NCBI RefSeq assembly: GCF_009707515.1
Contig: NZ_WLYI01000005.1
Span: 62,001-126,000 of the forward strand
Direction of reading: 5' to 3'
Length of the DNA stretch: 64,000 nt
Source: Pseudomonas karstica
GTDB lineage: Bacteria > Pseudomonadota > Gammaproteobacteria > Pseudomonadales > Pseudomonadaceae
Positions within the stretch are counted from its first letter, which is position 1. Every line of letters begins with the position of its first letter. A program made the position numbers and the translations under genes. The notes beneath the pieces were generated by a model. It was not told where the DNA came from and ran no database searches. It saw nothing but the letters and a program-made list of their open reading frames with translations. Of this stretch, positions 25,112 through 39,746 are shown one piece after another.

Positions 25112-25513
25112 ATGAGCGTGCTCATTAAGCTGGCTGCCGAGCACTGGCAATTTGTTTCACCATTGCTGCGCAAGCCAAAAAGCGAGGCGGACTACGATGT
25201 ACTGGTCAACGCTCTCGACGAGTTGTTGGACCTGATCGGCGAAGACGAATCCAGTCCGCTCATGAGTCTGGTGGACATTCTCAGTGACTGGATCGAGGCC
25301 TATGATCTGGAGCACCGCCCGATGCCTGTCGCCAGTGGCGTCGACGTACTGCGCGCAATGATGCGAGAGCACGGCCTGACCCAAAGTGACCTGCCAGGCG
25401 TTGGTGCGCAGTCGGTGGTTTCGGAGATACTTGGCGGCAAACGCCAACTGAACCTGCGGCAGGTTCGTTGGTTGGCGAAGCGTTTTGGGGTTTCAGTGGA
25501 GACCTTTATCTAG
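25112..25513 (+). CDS. higA: HigA-family antitoxin/repressor
   Basis: A 133-residue antitoxin. The C-terminal half is a helix-turn-helix: VLRAMMREHGLTQSDLPG, then QSVVSEILGGKRQLNLRQVR and WLAKRFGVSVETFI. The N-terminal half should hold the toxin-binding part. In the reverse-order higBA arrangement the antitoxin gene follows the toxin, as here. The ATG at 25112 is preceded by GGAG; an in-frame ATG at 25094 lies before that site. It would bind the palindrome at 24749-24771 and repress the operon. With the toxin gene frameshifted, HigA may survive as a stand-alone regulator. Confidence 0.88.
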   Translation: MSVLIKLAAEHWQFVSPLLRKPKSEADYDVLVNALDELLDLIGEDESSPLMSLVDILSDWIEAYDLEHRPMPVASGVDVLRAMMREHGLTQSDLPGVGAQSVVSEILGGKRQLNLRQVRWLAKRFGVSVETFI

Positions 25514-25519
25514 ATGGCT

Positions 25520-30416
<4,897 letters not shown>

Positions 30417-30488
30417 GGATACCGGTCGAACAAGAAGAAGAGATCGGGAGGCGCCCTGACGTCAAATGGCACGCCATCACTCGGCAGT

Positions 30489-32231
30489 TTAGAGGAAGAG
30501 TCCGGGGCCCGGGCGACTTCCTTCGGGGAATCTGACGCCCACTTTGCCGATCTTGTTCCCGTCCATGACGGCGACGGTCCAGATGGTGTTGTTCCATTCC
30601 ACCTGGTCGCCCACCACCGGTGCACCCCCCACTTTCTGGGTGATGAAGCGGCTCAATGGCAGGTCCGGGTCGATGCCCTCGAGCTTGAGCCCGTACAGGG
30701 CCGAAACCGCGCCCAGGTGGGCGTCGCCCTCCAGCACGAAGTCGCCGAAGAAGCGCAGGTCGAGGCCTCGTTGAGGCGCCTGGCTGAACAGTTTGCCGAG
30801 GGCTGGCAGGTTGTGTTCGTGGCCGATCACACAGAGTAAATCGTCGACTTCCAGTACTGTACTACCCGACGGATGGAGCAATTGTTGGCCGCGAAACAGC
30901 GCGGCGATACGAGTGCCTTCGGGCATTTTCAACTCACGAAGGGCGGCGCCGATACACCATTTCTCTGCACCCAGGCGGTAGACGAACAGCTCCCACTCGC
31001 TGGTGACATGGACTTCCAGGGCCGCTCGGGAAATCGGTGCAGGTTCTGGCGGTACCGTCACTTTCAACAATTTGGCGACCCACGGCAGGCTGGTGCCCTG
31101 GACCAGCAACGACACCAGCACGATAAAAAACGCGAGGTTGAAGTACAGCTGGGCGTGGGGCAGGCCGGCCATCAGGGGGAACACCGCGAGAATGATCGGC
31201 ACCGCACCGCGCAGGCCAACCCAGGCAATAAAGGCCTTTTCCCGACTGTGGAAGGCCTTGAATGGCAGCAAGCCAACCATCACCGACAGTGGCCGCGCGA
31301 ACAGGATCATCCACAGCGCCAGGCCCAGGGCCGGCAAGGCAATTGGCAACAAATCATGGGGAGTAACCAGCAGGCCCAGTACCAGGAACATACCGATCTG
31401 TGCCAGCCAGGCCATGCCGTCGAGCATATGCAGGATACCGTGGCGGCTGCGCACCGGGCGGTTGCCGATTACCAGGCCGCACAGGTACACCGCGAGGAAG
31501 CCGCTGCCGTGCAGGGTGTTGGTCAGGGCGAACACCGCCAGGCCGCCGGCAATTACCAGGATCGGGTACAGGCCGTTGGCCAGGTTGATACGATTGACCA
31601 TTTGCAGCATCAACCAGCCGCCGCCCAGGCCGATGATGCCGCCGATACCAAACTCGCGGATCAGATGGCCCAGCAGGCTCCAGTGCAGGCCGGTCTGGCC
31701 GCTGGCGAGCATGTCGATCAGGGTGACGGTGAGGAACACTGCCATCGGGTCGTTGCTGCCGGATTCGATCTCCAGGCTGGCGCTGACCCGCTCGTTCAGG
31801 CCCTTGCCGCCCAAGAGCGAGAACACGGCAGCGGCGTCGGTGGAGCCAACGATGGCGCCGATCAACAAACCTTGAATGATGTTGAGGTCGAACAACCAGG
31901 CCGCCGCCATGCCCGTGAGGCCGGTGGTAATCAACACCCCCACGGTGGCCAGCGACAAAGCTGGCCACAGTGCCACGCGAAAACTCGTCACCCGTGTGCG
32001 CAAGCCACCGTCCAGCAAGATCACGGCCAGTGCCAGGTTACCCACAAGGTAGGCCGTCGGGTAATTATTGAAGATGATGCCGCCGCCATCGACGCCGGCA
32101 AGCATGCCGACGGCCAGGATGATTACCAAAATCGGGATGCCCAGGCGGGACGAAAGGGAACTCACCAGAATGCTCGCACTTACCAGCAACGCGCCGATCA
32201 AGAACAGGCTGTTGATGGTCGTTGCATTCAA
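30489..32231 (-). CDS. nhaP2: CPA1 cation/proton antiporter with TrkA-C regulatory domain (NhaP2/CvrA-like)
   Basis: A 580-residue inner-membrane antiporter exchanging K+ or Na+ for protons. About twelve helices fill the first 390 residues, with the ion-binding aspartates expected in [13 protein letters not shown] and [15 protein letters not shown] cytosolic TrkA-C domain ([13 protein letters not shown] to [12 protein letters not shown]) and a C-terminal CorC-like domain follow, as in NhaP2/CvrA. The TTG at 32231, with GGAG eight bases upstream, starts the family sequence [15 protein letters not shown]; the longer frame is not conserved. The 72-base gap to mscK allows cotranscription. Substrate preference is not readable. 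Confidence 0.9.
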   Translation of the reverse strand: MNATTINSLFLIGALLVSASILVSSLSSRLGIPILVIILAVGMLAGVDGGGIIFNNYPTAYLVGNLALAVILLDGGLRTRVTSFRVALWPALSLATVGVLITTGLTGMAAAWLFDLNIIQGLLIGAIVGSTDAAAVFSLLGGKGLNERVSASLEIESGSNDPMAVFLTVTLIDMLASGQTGLHWSLLGHLIREFGIGGIIGLGGGWLMLQMVNRINLANGLYPILVIAGGLAVFALTNTLHGSGFLAVYLCGLVIGNRPVRSRHGILHMLDGMAWLAQIGMFLVLGLLVTPHDLLPIALPALGLALWMILFARPLSVMVGLLPFKAFHSREKAFIAWVGLRGAVPIILAVFPLMAGLPHAQLYFNLAFFIVLVSLLVQGTSLPWVAKLLKVTVPPEPAPISRAALEVHVTSEWELFVYRLGAEKWCIGAALRELKMPEGTRIAALFRGQQLLHPSGSTVLEVDDLLCVIGHEHNLPALGKLFSQAPQRGLDLRFFGDFVLEGDAHLGAVSALYGLKLEGIDPDLPLSRFITQKVGGAPVVGDQVEWNNTIWTVAVMDGNKIGKVGVRFPEGSRPGPGLFL

Positions 32232-32669
32232 GGGCTGTACTCCGTGGGCAAGAAAAGCGAGACGCAAACTGACCATGCAGTCTACGTGCCAGTGATTCTA
32301 ACCTGTTGAAATGCTGCGTTGTCAAAAAGCTTTTTTGAGTGGTGAAGATCAAATGCGGGAGCTGGCTTGATGCACATATTTCTTGCACCTGATCATAGCC
32401 ATCGTCGGTATCGATCAGTTTTTCGTAGATGCCTTGGGCGGTGGATCTTGCTCATCGGCCATACGACTAACGTTTTGAGGGGGACACCCTTTTGTCGCAA
32501 TTGGCGTGAATATGGGTGGGGCCTGGAACCAGATGACGCAAAAGCAGTCACTAAGGCTTGAAAGCGTGGCCTGCCCTGTAAAATCAAGGCCGCGCGCCAG
32601 GATAACCCTGGCATCCGAGGTGAATTTTCTTTATCGTCACCGCCCTTTTTAAATGCCCGAGAAATCAAA
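32232..32669. other. 438-base gene-free stretch
   Basis: It separates the antiporter gene from the zapB-like/zapA pair transcribed the other way, so it must hold both promoters. The AT-rich palindrome TCAAAAAGCTTTTTTGA is at 32322-32338. A 64-codon open frame at 32367-32561 has no ribosome binding site or family resemblance. I see no RNA gene or repeat here. Confidence 0.6.
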
Positions 32670-32900
32670 ATGTTAGAAGCATCCCTCAGCCAATTGGAAC
32701 AACTGGTCAATGACTTGGTACAGCAGAACCAGGACTTGTTGGGCAGCAACGAATCCCTCAAGGAAGAACTGGCCCGCGCCAAGGATGAAAACGACAGCTT
32801 GCAGCTGAACCTGATGGAACAGGAAGAAAAGCAGGGCACTACTGCCGCGCGTATCCAGGCGTTGGTTGAGCGTGTAAGCGCAGGCCCTGTCAGCGCATGA
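32670..32900 (+). CDS. ZapB-like small coiled-coil protein (TIGR02449 type)
   Basis: A 76-residue protein that is almost entirely a coiled coil (LSQLEQLVNDLVQQNQDLL, then KEELARAKDENDSLQLNLMEQEE). Proteins of this kind are always found directly before zapA in Pseudomonas and relatives and are thought to act with it at the FtsZ ring. The stop overlaps the zapA start by ATGA. The start at 32670 is the only sensible ATG; the sequence before it (AAATCAAA) has no strong ribosome binding site. The name zapB is not used because similarity to E. coli ZapB is only structural. Confidence 0.8.
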   Translation: MLEASLSQLEQLVNDLVQQNQDLLGSNESLKEELARAKDENDSLQLNLMEQEEKQGTTAARIQALVERVSAGPVSA

Positions 32901-33199
32901 GTCAAGGCACCGAGGGGGTAAAAGTCGTTTCGATTCTCGGTGAGGATTACTCGATCAAGGCACCGGAGGGGGAAGACACTATCCTGATGAGCGCCGTGAC
33001 GATGTTGAAGGCGTCTTTGGCCATCACCAAGAAAAAGTACCCAACCCTGATTGGTGACAAGTTGCTGGTACTGGCGGCGCTGAACCTGTGCGCCGAACAG
33101 ATTGAAATGCAGCAGCGCCACCAGCAGGAGCTTGACCGTTACCAAGAGCAAGTCAGCGCCACGGTCGAGGTGATTTCCAAGGCGATCGGTCAGTCCTGA
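32897..33199 (+). CDS. zapA: cell division protein ZapA
   Basis: A 100-residue FtsZ-ring-associated protein. The N-terminal globular part holds VKVVSILGEDYSIKAPEG and the C-terminal helix (LLVLAALNLCAEQIEMQQRH, then QELDRYQEQVSATVEVISK) forms the coiled coil that makes ZapA tetramers, which cross-link FtsZ filaments. It overlaps the zapB-like gene by four bases. Its stop directly abuts the stop of the convergent acyl-CoA dehydrogenase gene, leaving no room for the 6S RNA gene that usually follows zapA in gammaproteobacteria. Confidence 0.9.
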   Translation: MSQGTEGVKVVSILGEDYSIKAPEGEDTILMSAVTMLKASLAITKKKYPTLIGDKLLVLAALNLCAEQIEMQQRHQQELDRYQEQVSATVEVISKAIGQS

Positions 33200-35002
33200 C
33201 TAGAACCACTCGTCCTGCATGCTCAGGCACGTATCGTCCCGTGCCTCAAGAATCGCCAGCTCATGATGGCAGCTCGGTATTTCCCAGGTCAGGAAGTACC
33301 GGGCGGCTTGCAGCTTGCCTTTATAAAAGGCGACATCCGCAGCGTTATTCTTGGCCAACCCTTCTTCGGCGCGGATCGCCTGTTCCAGCCAGCGCCAGCC
33401 AATTACCGTATGCCCGAACACTTTCAGGTACAGCGCAGAGTTCGCCAGACCGCTGTTGACCTTGCCTTGGGCGAGATCGGTCAATAGCCCGAGGGTGACG
33501 CTTTGCAAGCGTGCCACCAGCTGTTCCAGGGGGTCCCTTAGTGCAATCAGCGTAGGGTAGGCCTGCGCCCGTGCGCCGGTTTCAGCGATCAGGCGAATCA
33601 GTTGCTTCAAGCCCGCGCCACCGTTCTGAGCGAGTTTGCGGCCCAGTAAATCCAGGGACTGAATGCCATGGGTGCCCTCGTGGATCGGGTTCAGGCGGTT
33701 GTCGCGGTAGTATTGTTCTACCGGGTATTCGCGGGTGTAGCCGTGGCCACCGAGGACCTGGATCGCCAGTTCGTTGGCTTTCAGGCAGAACTCCGATGGC
33801 CAGGACTTGACGATGGGAGTCAGCAGGTCGAGCAGCTCATGGACCTGTTTGCGGGCGGTTTCGGTTTCAAGGGTCGTGGTGTCGTCGAACAGGCGGGCCG
33901 CATACAGACCCAGGTCGAACGCGCCTTCTACATAGGCCTTTTGGGTCAGCAGCATGCGTTTGATATCGGCGTGATGAATGATCGCTACCGGTGCGGTGTT
34001 CGGGTCCTTGCTGTCTGGCAGGCGGCCTTGGGGGCGCTGCCGGGCGTACTCCAGCGAGTAAAGGTAACCGGCGTAACCGAGCATCACTGCACCCATGCCG
34101 ACACCAATCCGCGCCTCGTTCATCATTTGGAACATGCAACTCAGGCCTTGGTGCGGCTTGCCTACCAAATAGCCGACGCACTCCCCGTTATCGCCGAAAT
34201 TCAGCGCCGTCGATGTGGTGCCGCGCCAGCCCATCTTGTGGAACAACCCGGCCAGCAACACGTCGTTGCGCTTGCCCAGGCTGCCGTCATCATTGACCAG
34301 GAACTTGGGCACGATAAACAGCGAAATGCCTTTCACCCCGGCCGGCGCCTCAGGCAGCTTGGCCAGCACCATGTGCACGATGTTTTCCGACAGTGGGTGG
34401 TCGCCGCCGGAGATAAAGATCTTGTTGCCCTTGAGGCGATAGGTGCCGTCAGTCGCCGGTTCCGCGCGGGTACGGATATCTGAAAGGGACGAGCCGGCAT
34501 GGGGTTCGGTCAGGGCCATGGTGCCGAAGAAGCGGCCCTCGATCATCGGTTGCAGGAAACGCTGTTTCTGTTCCTCGGTACCGAAGCTTTCGATCAGGTT
34601 GGCGGCGCCCATGGTCAAAAACGGATAAGACGTGGAGGCGGCGTTGGCTGACTGGAAATGGGCAAAACAAGCCTGGGACAGCAAGGTGGGCAATTGCATG
34701 CCACCTGCTTCGAAGCTGCGGGCAGCGTTGAGAAAGCCGGCTTCAAGGAAGGCATCGACAGCGGGTTTCACTTCTGGAATCAGAATCGCCTGACCCTGCT
34801 CAAAGCGTGGCTCGTTTTCGTCACCCTTGCGGTTGTGTGGGGCGAAATACTTTTCGGCAATGCTGCGGGCGGTGCCAATGGCGGCGTCGAAGGTTTCGCG
34901 ATTGTGTTCGGCAAATCGCTCGCGTTGGGTCAGGCCCTCGGCATCGAGGACTTCGTACAGCTCGAAAGCCAAATTGCGGGAACTGAGCAACGTCTCGGAC
35001 AT
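33200..35002 (-). CDS. acyl-CoA dehydrogenase (DmdC-like, long form)
   Basis: A 600-residue FAD-dependent acyl-CoA dehydrogenase with the C-terminal extension of the DmdC/AidB-like group. FAD and substrate elements are GTMALTEPHAGSSLSDI, GNKIFISGGDH and the arginine-containing NEARIGVGMGAVML. The catalytic base is the Glu of NPIHEGTHGIQSLDLLGRKL. It would introduce a 2,3-double bond in an acyl-CoA; the annotation as 3-methylmercaptopropionyl-CoA dehydrogenase often given to this subfamily is not supported by context here. A homologue stands in the same neighbourhood (after the antiporter, before msrA and aceEF) in P. aeruginosa, as I recall it. Confidence 0.88.
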   Translation of the reverse strand: MSETLLSSRNLAFELYEVLDAEGLTQRERFAEHNRETFDAAIGTARSIAEKYFAPHNRKGDENEPRFEQGQAILIPEVKPAVDAFLEAGFLNAARSFEAGGMQLPTLLSQACFAHFQSANAASTSYPFLTMGAANLIESFGTEEQKQRFLQPMIEGRFFGTMALTEPHAGSSLSDIRTRAEPATDGTYRLKGNKIFISGGDHPLSENIVHMVLAKLPEAPAGVKGISLFIVPKFLVNDDGSLGKRNDVLLAGLFHKMGWRGTTSTALNFGDNGECVGYLVGKPHQGLSCMFQMMNEARIGVGMGAVMLGYAGYLYSLEYARQRPQGRLPDSKDPNTAPVAIIHHADIKRMLLTQKAYVEGAFDLGLYAARLFDDTTTLETETARKQVHELLDLLTPIVKSWPSEFCLKANELAIQVLGGHGYTREYPVEQYYRDNRLNPIHEGTHGIQSLDLLGRKLAQNGGAGLKQLIRLIAETGARAQAYPTLIALRDPLEQLVARLQSVTLGLLTDLAQGKVNSGLANSALYLKVFGHTVIGWRWLEQAIRAEEGLAKNNAADVAFYKGKLQAARYFLTWEIPSCHHELAILEARDDTCLSMQDEWF

Positions 35003-35104
35003 GGCGGCTTACCTGTGGGGGAGTGTGCCGAGTCTAAGCGCGCAAATAGAGGCTGGATAGCAAGATTGATCTGGGTGATGGAGAGGCAGAACGCAGGGGG
35101 AGGA

Positions 35105-35332
35105 GATCGCTCCCACGCGTGGGAACGAGCGGGGCCCGTGAGATATGGATCGTTCCCACGCTCTGCGTGGGAATGCAGCCCGTGACGCTCTGCGTCGCTC
35201 CTTGCACAAGGCTTGAGTCGTGCCCGTATGGCGGGACGCGGAGCGTCCCAAGAGGCGTTCCCACGCGGAGCATGGGAACGAGCGGGGCCGTGAGATATGG
35301 ATCGTTCCCACGCGTGGGAACGATCAGTGTGA
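35105..35332. repeat. 1.5 inverted units of the 152-bp hairpin repeat
   Basis: GTGAGATATGGATCGTTCCC occurs twice, about 150 bases apart, in a stretch that is the inverse complement of the array at 4.8-5.5 kb: GGGACGCGGAGCGTCCC, CCCACGCTCTGCGTGGG and the CCCACGCGGAGCATGGG hairpin are all present. It fills the whole space between the start of the acyl-CoA dehydrogenase gene and the end of putA. The 100 bases before it (35003-35104) show nothing recognisable and should hold the dehydrogenase promoter. Confidence 0.9.
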
Positions 35333-38300
35333 TCAGCCGATGGTCATCAAACTGGCATTGCCTCCGGCAGCAGCCGTATTGACGCTCAACGCCCGCTCGA
35401 TCACCAGGCGCTCCAGCGCAATGTTGGTCTCGCCTTGCGACAGCCCATGAACTCCAACAATCGCACCTGCACGCTTGGCCACTTGCTGGCAAACCTCGCG
35501 TAACTGATCGGAGTGGCCATGATGCAGAACCGCATCAAACACCACCTCGTCCTTGTTCCAGTCGGCCACCAGTTTGATGCGCGCCTGAACTTCCTTCGGG
35601 AGACGTGCGAACAATGCCTTGGTCACGTCAGCTTCCGGCCAAACCGCCGAACCGCCTACGGCCAGTACCGCCGCCAGTTGGGTCAGCAGGTCGCCTTCCA
35701 CTTCCGCCAGGCACAGCACGTGCTCGCGGGGCAGGATGGCGTAGCTGTTGCGCTCACCGGTTGGGCCGGCCAATTGGCGGGTGATGCCACTTTGGGATTG
35801 GGCAGCGAACTGCACGCACAGTGCGCTCAAGTCGCCAAGCTTGCTGCTGTCGGCCCAGGCTTGCAGGGCCGTCGCTGGCTTGCTCATGGCATCCCGCAGG
35901 CGTACATCCGGTGCGGCCAATGCGTCACCGCGCACGAAGGACTGCTCGATGGCATCCGTCGGTCGAGTCGACAGCAGGCGGTACAGGTACAGCGGACCGC
36001 CGGCCTTCGGACCCGTCCCCGACAGGCCTTCGCCGCCGAAGGGTTGCACGCCGACCACGGCGCCGACGATGTTGCGGTTGACGTAGACGTTACCGGCATT
36101 GACGTTGTCGATCACCTTGGCGATGGTTTCGTCGATACGGGTGTGCACGCCCAGGGTCAGGCCGTAGCCGGATGCATTGATCTGGCCGATGAGTTGGTCG
36201 ATCTCTTTGCGCTTGTAGCGCACCACGTGCAGCACCGGGCCGAAAATTTCCCGTTGCAGCTCGTCGAAGCTTTCCAGTTCGATCAGGGTTGGGGTGACAA
36301 AAGTGCCTCGTTTGGTTTCTTCGCTGTCGGCAATGGCCATCTGGTACACATTGCGGCCTTTGTCGCGCATGGCCTGGATGTGCTTCTCGATGCCGGCCTT
36401 GGCATCGGCGTCGATGACTGGGCCAATGTCGACCGACAGGCGCTCAGGGTTGCCGAGACGGCATTCAGCCATGGCGCCTTTGAGCATTTCGATCACACGG
36501 TCTGCCGAATCTTCCTGCAAGCACAGCACGCGCAGTGCCGAGCAGCGTTGCCCGGCGCTGTCGAAGGCCGAAGACACCACGTCGATGACCACTTGCTCGG
36601 TCAGCGCCGAGGAGTCAACGATCATCGCATTCTGGCCGCCGGTTTCGGCGATCAGCGGAACCGGACGGCCCTGGGCATCCAGGCGACCGGCGACGTTACG
36701 TTGCAGCAAGCGTGCAACTTCGGTGGAGCCGGTGAACATCACGCCCTTGACGCGATCGTCACCCACCAGGCGGGCACCGACGGTTTCGCCCTGGCCCGGC
36801 AGCAGTTGCAGCACGCCTTGCGGAATCCCGGCTTCGAGCAGCAGGCGCACGGCCTGGGCGGCGACCAGCGGGGTTTGCTCCGCTGGCTTGGCCAGTACCG
36901 GGTTACCGGCAGCCAATGCCGCAGCAACTTGGCCGCTGAAAATCGCCAGCGGGAAGTTCCACGGGCTGATGCACACCACCGGGCCCAGTGGGCGGTGGAC
37001 GTCGTTGGTGAAATCGTTGCGGGCCTGTACCGCGTAGTAACGCAGGAAGTCCACGGCTTCACGCACTTCGGCGATGGCGTTGGCGAAGGTCTTGCCGGCT
37101 TCGCGGGCCAGCAGGCCCATCAGTGGCTGGATCTCGCCTTCCATCAAGTCGGCGGCACGTTCCAGGATCGCGGCACGTTCGGCGGGCGGGGTGGCCTGCC
37201 AGATCGGTGCGGCGTTCAGGGCGCACTGCAGAGCGTTGTCGACGTCTTCGACGGTGGCTTCCTGGACATGGCCGACCACGTCACGCAGGTCGGACGGATT
37301 CAGCACCGGCGCAGCGGCTTGATTGCTCGACGCACAGCCGAGCATCGGCGTGGCTGTCCAGTTGTTGTGGGCTGTGGCCAGCAAGGCGCAAGACAGCGAC
37401 GCCAGGCGGTGTTCGTTGGCCAGGTCGATACCTGCAGAGTTGGCGCGTTCGCTGCCATACAGGTCGCGAGGCAATGGGATGCGCGGGTGCGGCAGGCCGA
37501 AGCCGCCTTCCAGCGTAGCCATTTGCTCGATGCTGGCCACTGGATCGGCCACCAACTCCTGGATCGAGATGGACTGGTCGGCGATGCGGTTGACGAATGA
37601 GGTGTTGGCGCCGTTTTCCAGCAGGCGGCGAACCAGGTAGGCCAGCAGTGTTTCGTGAGTACCTACCGGTGCATACACGCGGCACGGACGGTTCAACTTG
37701 CCATCGGCAATCTTGCCTACAACCTGCTCGTAGAGCGGCTCACCCATGCCGTGCAGGCACTGGAACTCGTACTGGCCGGGGTAATAGTTCTGACCTGCGA
37801 TGTGGTAGATGGCCGACAAGGTGTGGGCGTTGTGCGTAGCGAACTGCGGGTAGATGACTTCCGGCACCGACAGCAGTTTGCGTGCGCAGGCAATGTAGGA
37901 AACATCGGTGTACACCTTGCGGGTGTACACCGGATAGCCTTCCAGGCCTTCGACTTGGGCGCGTTTGATTTCGCTGTCCCAGTACGCGCCTTTCACCAGG
38001 CGGATCATCAGGCGATGGCGGCTGCGGCGCGCCAGGTCGATCACGTAGTCGATCACGTATGGGCAACGCTTCTGGTAAGCCTGGATCACAAAACCGATGC
38101 CGTTCCAGCCGGTCAGTTGCGGCTCGAAACACAGGCGCTCGAGCAGATCCAGCGAGAGCTCCAGGCGGTCGGCTTCCTCGGCATCAATATTCAGGCCGAT
38201 GTCGTATTGCTTGGCCAGCAGGGTCAGGGACAGCAGGCGCGGGTACAGCTCCTCCATGACGCGCTCGTACTGGGCGCGGCTGTAACGCGGGTGCAGGGCC

Positions 38301-39286
38301 GAGAGCTTGATGGAAATGCCCGGGCCTTCATAAATGCCGCGCCCGTGGGAGGCTTTGCCAATCGAGTGGATGGCTTGTTCATACGAGGCCAGGTACTTCT
38401 GGGCATCGTGTTCGGAGAGGGCGGCTTCACCGAGCATGTCGTAGGAATAACTGAAGCCCTTGGACTCGAATTTGCTGGCATTGGCCAGGGCTTCGGCGAT
38501 GGTTTCGCCGGTGACGAACTGCTCGCCCATCAGGCGCATGGCCATGTCGACGCCCTTGCGGATCATCGGTTCGCCGCTTTTGCCGATGATGCGGCTCAGG
38601 GACGAGGTCAGGCCGGCTTCGTTATGGGTCGAGACCAGTTTGCCCGTCAGCAACAGGCCCCATGTGGCGGCATTGACGAACAGCGACGGGCTGTTGCCCA
38701 GGTGTGGGTGCCAGTTGCCAGTGCTGATCTTGTCGCGGATCAGCGCATCACGGGTGCCCTTGTCCGGGATACGCAGCAGCGCTTCGGCCAGGCACATCAG
38801 TGCCACGCCTTCCTGGGACGATAGGGAAAACTCTTGCAGCAGGCCCTGGACGATGCCAGCACGTCCGCCGGTGTTCTTCTGGTTGCGCAGTTTTTCGGCA
38901 ATGGAGGCGGCGAGCTTGTTGGTAGCCTCGGCCATTTGCGCTGGCAGGCGAGCCTGCTCGATCAGCATTGGTACCACTTCCGGCTCGGGGCGACGGTAAG
39001 CGGCAGTGATCGAGGCACGCAGCACCGATTGCGGCAGGATGCTCTCGGCAAACTCCAGGAAGCATTGGTGGGCGTGGTCGGCCTGGACCTCGCCAGCATC
39101 CTCCGCGTCCTTGCTGCCCAAGCCGTTGAGCTCGTTCAGGGTTGCACCACCCTCGAGTTTCTCCAGGTAATTGAAAATCGCCTGCTTGATCAGCCAGTGT
39201 GGCGTGCGATCAATGGAGGTCGCGGCAGCCTTGAGGCGTTCGCGGGTCGGGTCATCGAGTTTGACCCCAAGGGTGGTCGTAGCCAT
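35333..39286 (-). CDS. putA: trifunctional proline utilisation protein PutA
   Basis: PutA oxidises proline to glutamate (FAD proline dehydrogenase, then NAD P5C dehydrogenase) and, in the RHH-containing form, represses its own operon. This one is 1317 residues with all parts. A ribbon-helix-helix domain spans residues 1-47 (MATTTLGVKLDDPTRERLKA). The PRODH barrel (YWDSEIKRAQ, GMGEPLYEQV) occupies about 250-560. The aldehyde dehydrogenase follows, with GPVVCISPWNFPLA, the ETGGQNAMIV glutamate and catalytic Cys in AGQRCSALRV, and a C-terminal tail. The ATG at 39286 follows GAGG by eight bases and starts the RHH domain. putP is divergent; five PutA-type operator motifs lie between. Confidence 0.97.
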   Translation of the reverse strand: MATTTLGVKLDDPTRERLKAAATSIDRTPHWLIKQAIFNYLEKLEGGATLNELNGLGSKDAEDAGEVQADHAHQCFLEFAESILPQSVLRASITAAYRRPEPEVVPMLIEQARLPAQMAEATNKLAASIAEKLRNQKNTGGRAGIVQGLLQEFSLSSQEGVALMCLAEALLRIPDKGTRDALIRDKISTGNWHPHLGNSPSLFVNAATWGLLLTGKLVSTHNEAGLTSSLSRIIGKSGEPMIRKGVDMAMRLMGEQFVTGETIAEALANASKFESKGFSYSYDMLGEAALSEHDAQKYLASYEQAIHSIGKASHGRGIYEGPGISIKLSALHPRYSRAQYERVMEELYPRLLSLTLLAKQYDIGLNIDAEEADRLELSLDLLERLCFEPQLTGWNGIGFVIQAYQKRCPYVIDYVIDLARRSRHRLMIRLVKGAYWDSEIKRAQVEGLEGYPVYTRKVYTDVSYIACARKLLSVPEVIYPQFATHNAHTLSAIYHIAGQNYYPGQYEFQCLHGMGEPLYEQVVGKIADGKLNRPCRVYAPVGTHETLLAYLVRRLLENGANTSFVNRIADQSISIQELVADPVASIEQMATLEGGFGLPHPRIPLPRDLYGSERANSAGIDLANEHRLASLSCALLATAHNNWTATPMLGCASSNQAAAPVLNPSDLRDVVGHVQEATVEDVDNALQCALNAAPIWQATPPAERAAILERAADLMEGEIQPLMGLLAREAGKTFANAIAEVREAVDFLRYYAVQARNDFTNDVHRPLGPVVCISPWNFPLAIFSGQVAAALAAGNPVLAKPAEQTPLVAAQAVRLLLEAGIPQGVLQLLPGQGETVGARLVGDDRVKGVMFTGSTEVARLLQRNVAGRLDAQGRPVPLIAETGGQNAMIVDSSALTEQVVIDVVSSAFDSAGQRCSALRVLCLQEDSADRVIEMLKGAMAECRLGNPERLSVDIGPVIDADAKAGIEKHIQAMRDKGRNVYQMAIADSEETKRGTFVTPTLIELESFDELQREIFGPVLHVVRYKRKEIDQLIGQINASGYGLTLGVHTRIDETIAKVIDNVNAGNVYVNRNIVGAVVGVQPFGGEGLSGTGPKAGGPLYLYRLLSTRPTDAIEQSFVRGDALAAPDVRLRDAMSKPATALQAWADSSKLGDLSALCVQFAAQSQSGITRQLAGPTGERNSYAILPREHVLCLAEVEGDLLTQLAAVLAVGGSAVWPEADVTKALFARLPKEVQARIKLVADWNKDEVVFDAVLHHGHSDQLREVCQQVAKRAGAIVGVHGLSQGETNIALERLVIERALSVNTAAAGGNASLMTIG

Positions 39287-39746
39287 ATTTTTATCCTCAT
39301 GGGTGCCACGACTGCGTGGCATCAGCTGCCGCAAGATTAGCTTTGCGCTCGAAGAGGTGCAACCGGGTGCAACCCATTTTTTTCATGAAAAGTCGCGCAG
39401 CTCGTCAGGAAAACCATTTTGCCCAACGGAATCGGCTGCGTACTGATGCATTTGCTTCTGGAGTCGACTGTTTTTGCTCCGAAAAGGAGCAAAAACAGGC
39501 CGTTTGCCGAAAAACATACTTGGGTGCAACTAATTCTCTCGAAACTGGTTGCACCTTATTTGGTTTGTTGAATAGCATTCGTGCCCAAGGTGCAACCACC
39601 TGCAAGGTAGGGTTCATCGGCTGATGGCTTTCCTGGGGAAACGTCAGTCATAAATGCGCGGCACGCAGCTCCGTCTAACAAGCTACTCTTTTGTTGACGG
39701 TCTGACAGACCGCCGCTACATAAAAACAAAGCCAGGGCGTAACTCA
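39287..39746. promoter_or_regulatory. putA-putP control region with GTTGCA operator motifs
   Basis: This 460-base divergent region carries five exact GTTGCA/TGCAAC hexamers, the core recognised by the E. coli PutA RHH domain: 39358-39363, 39368-39373, 39525-39530, 39548-39553 and 39591-39596, plus a near match TGCAAG at 39601. Four lie in the longer form GGTGCAAC. The first pair are ten bases apart, one helical turn, close to putA. The pair at 39525 and 39548 face each other. Repression by PutA lifted by proline is the expected mechanism; Pseudomonas also has a PutR activator, not seen in the window. Confidence 0.75.

Noticed and set aside
30873..32309. 478-codon open frame opposite the antiporter gene
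   Set aside because: Gln/His/Ala-rich translation without domains, fully overlapping a well-supported membrane protein.
32393..33151. 252-codon minus-strand frame across the zapB-like/zapA pair
   Set aside because: It covers two convincing small genes on the other strand and a promoter region.
33200..33260. 6S RNA expected after zapA
   Set aside because: The zapA and dehydrogenase stop codons are adjacent, so there is no intergenic space for it.
35513..37600. 695-codon open frame opposite putA, and a further 389-codon one at 37655-38824
   Set aside because: Same explanation: antisense shadows of a long, strongly biased gene. The translations are Gln/His/Ala/Gly-rich without any recognisable motif.
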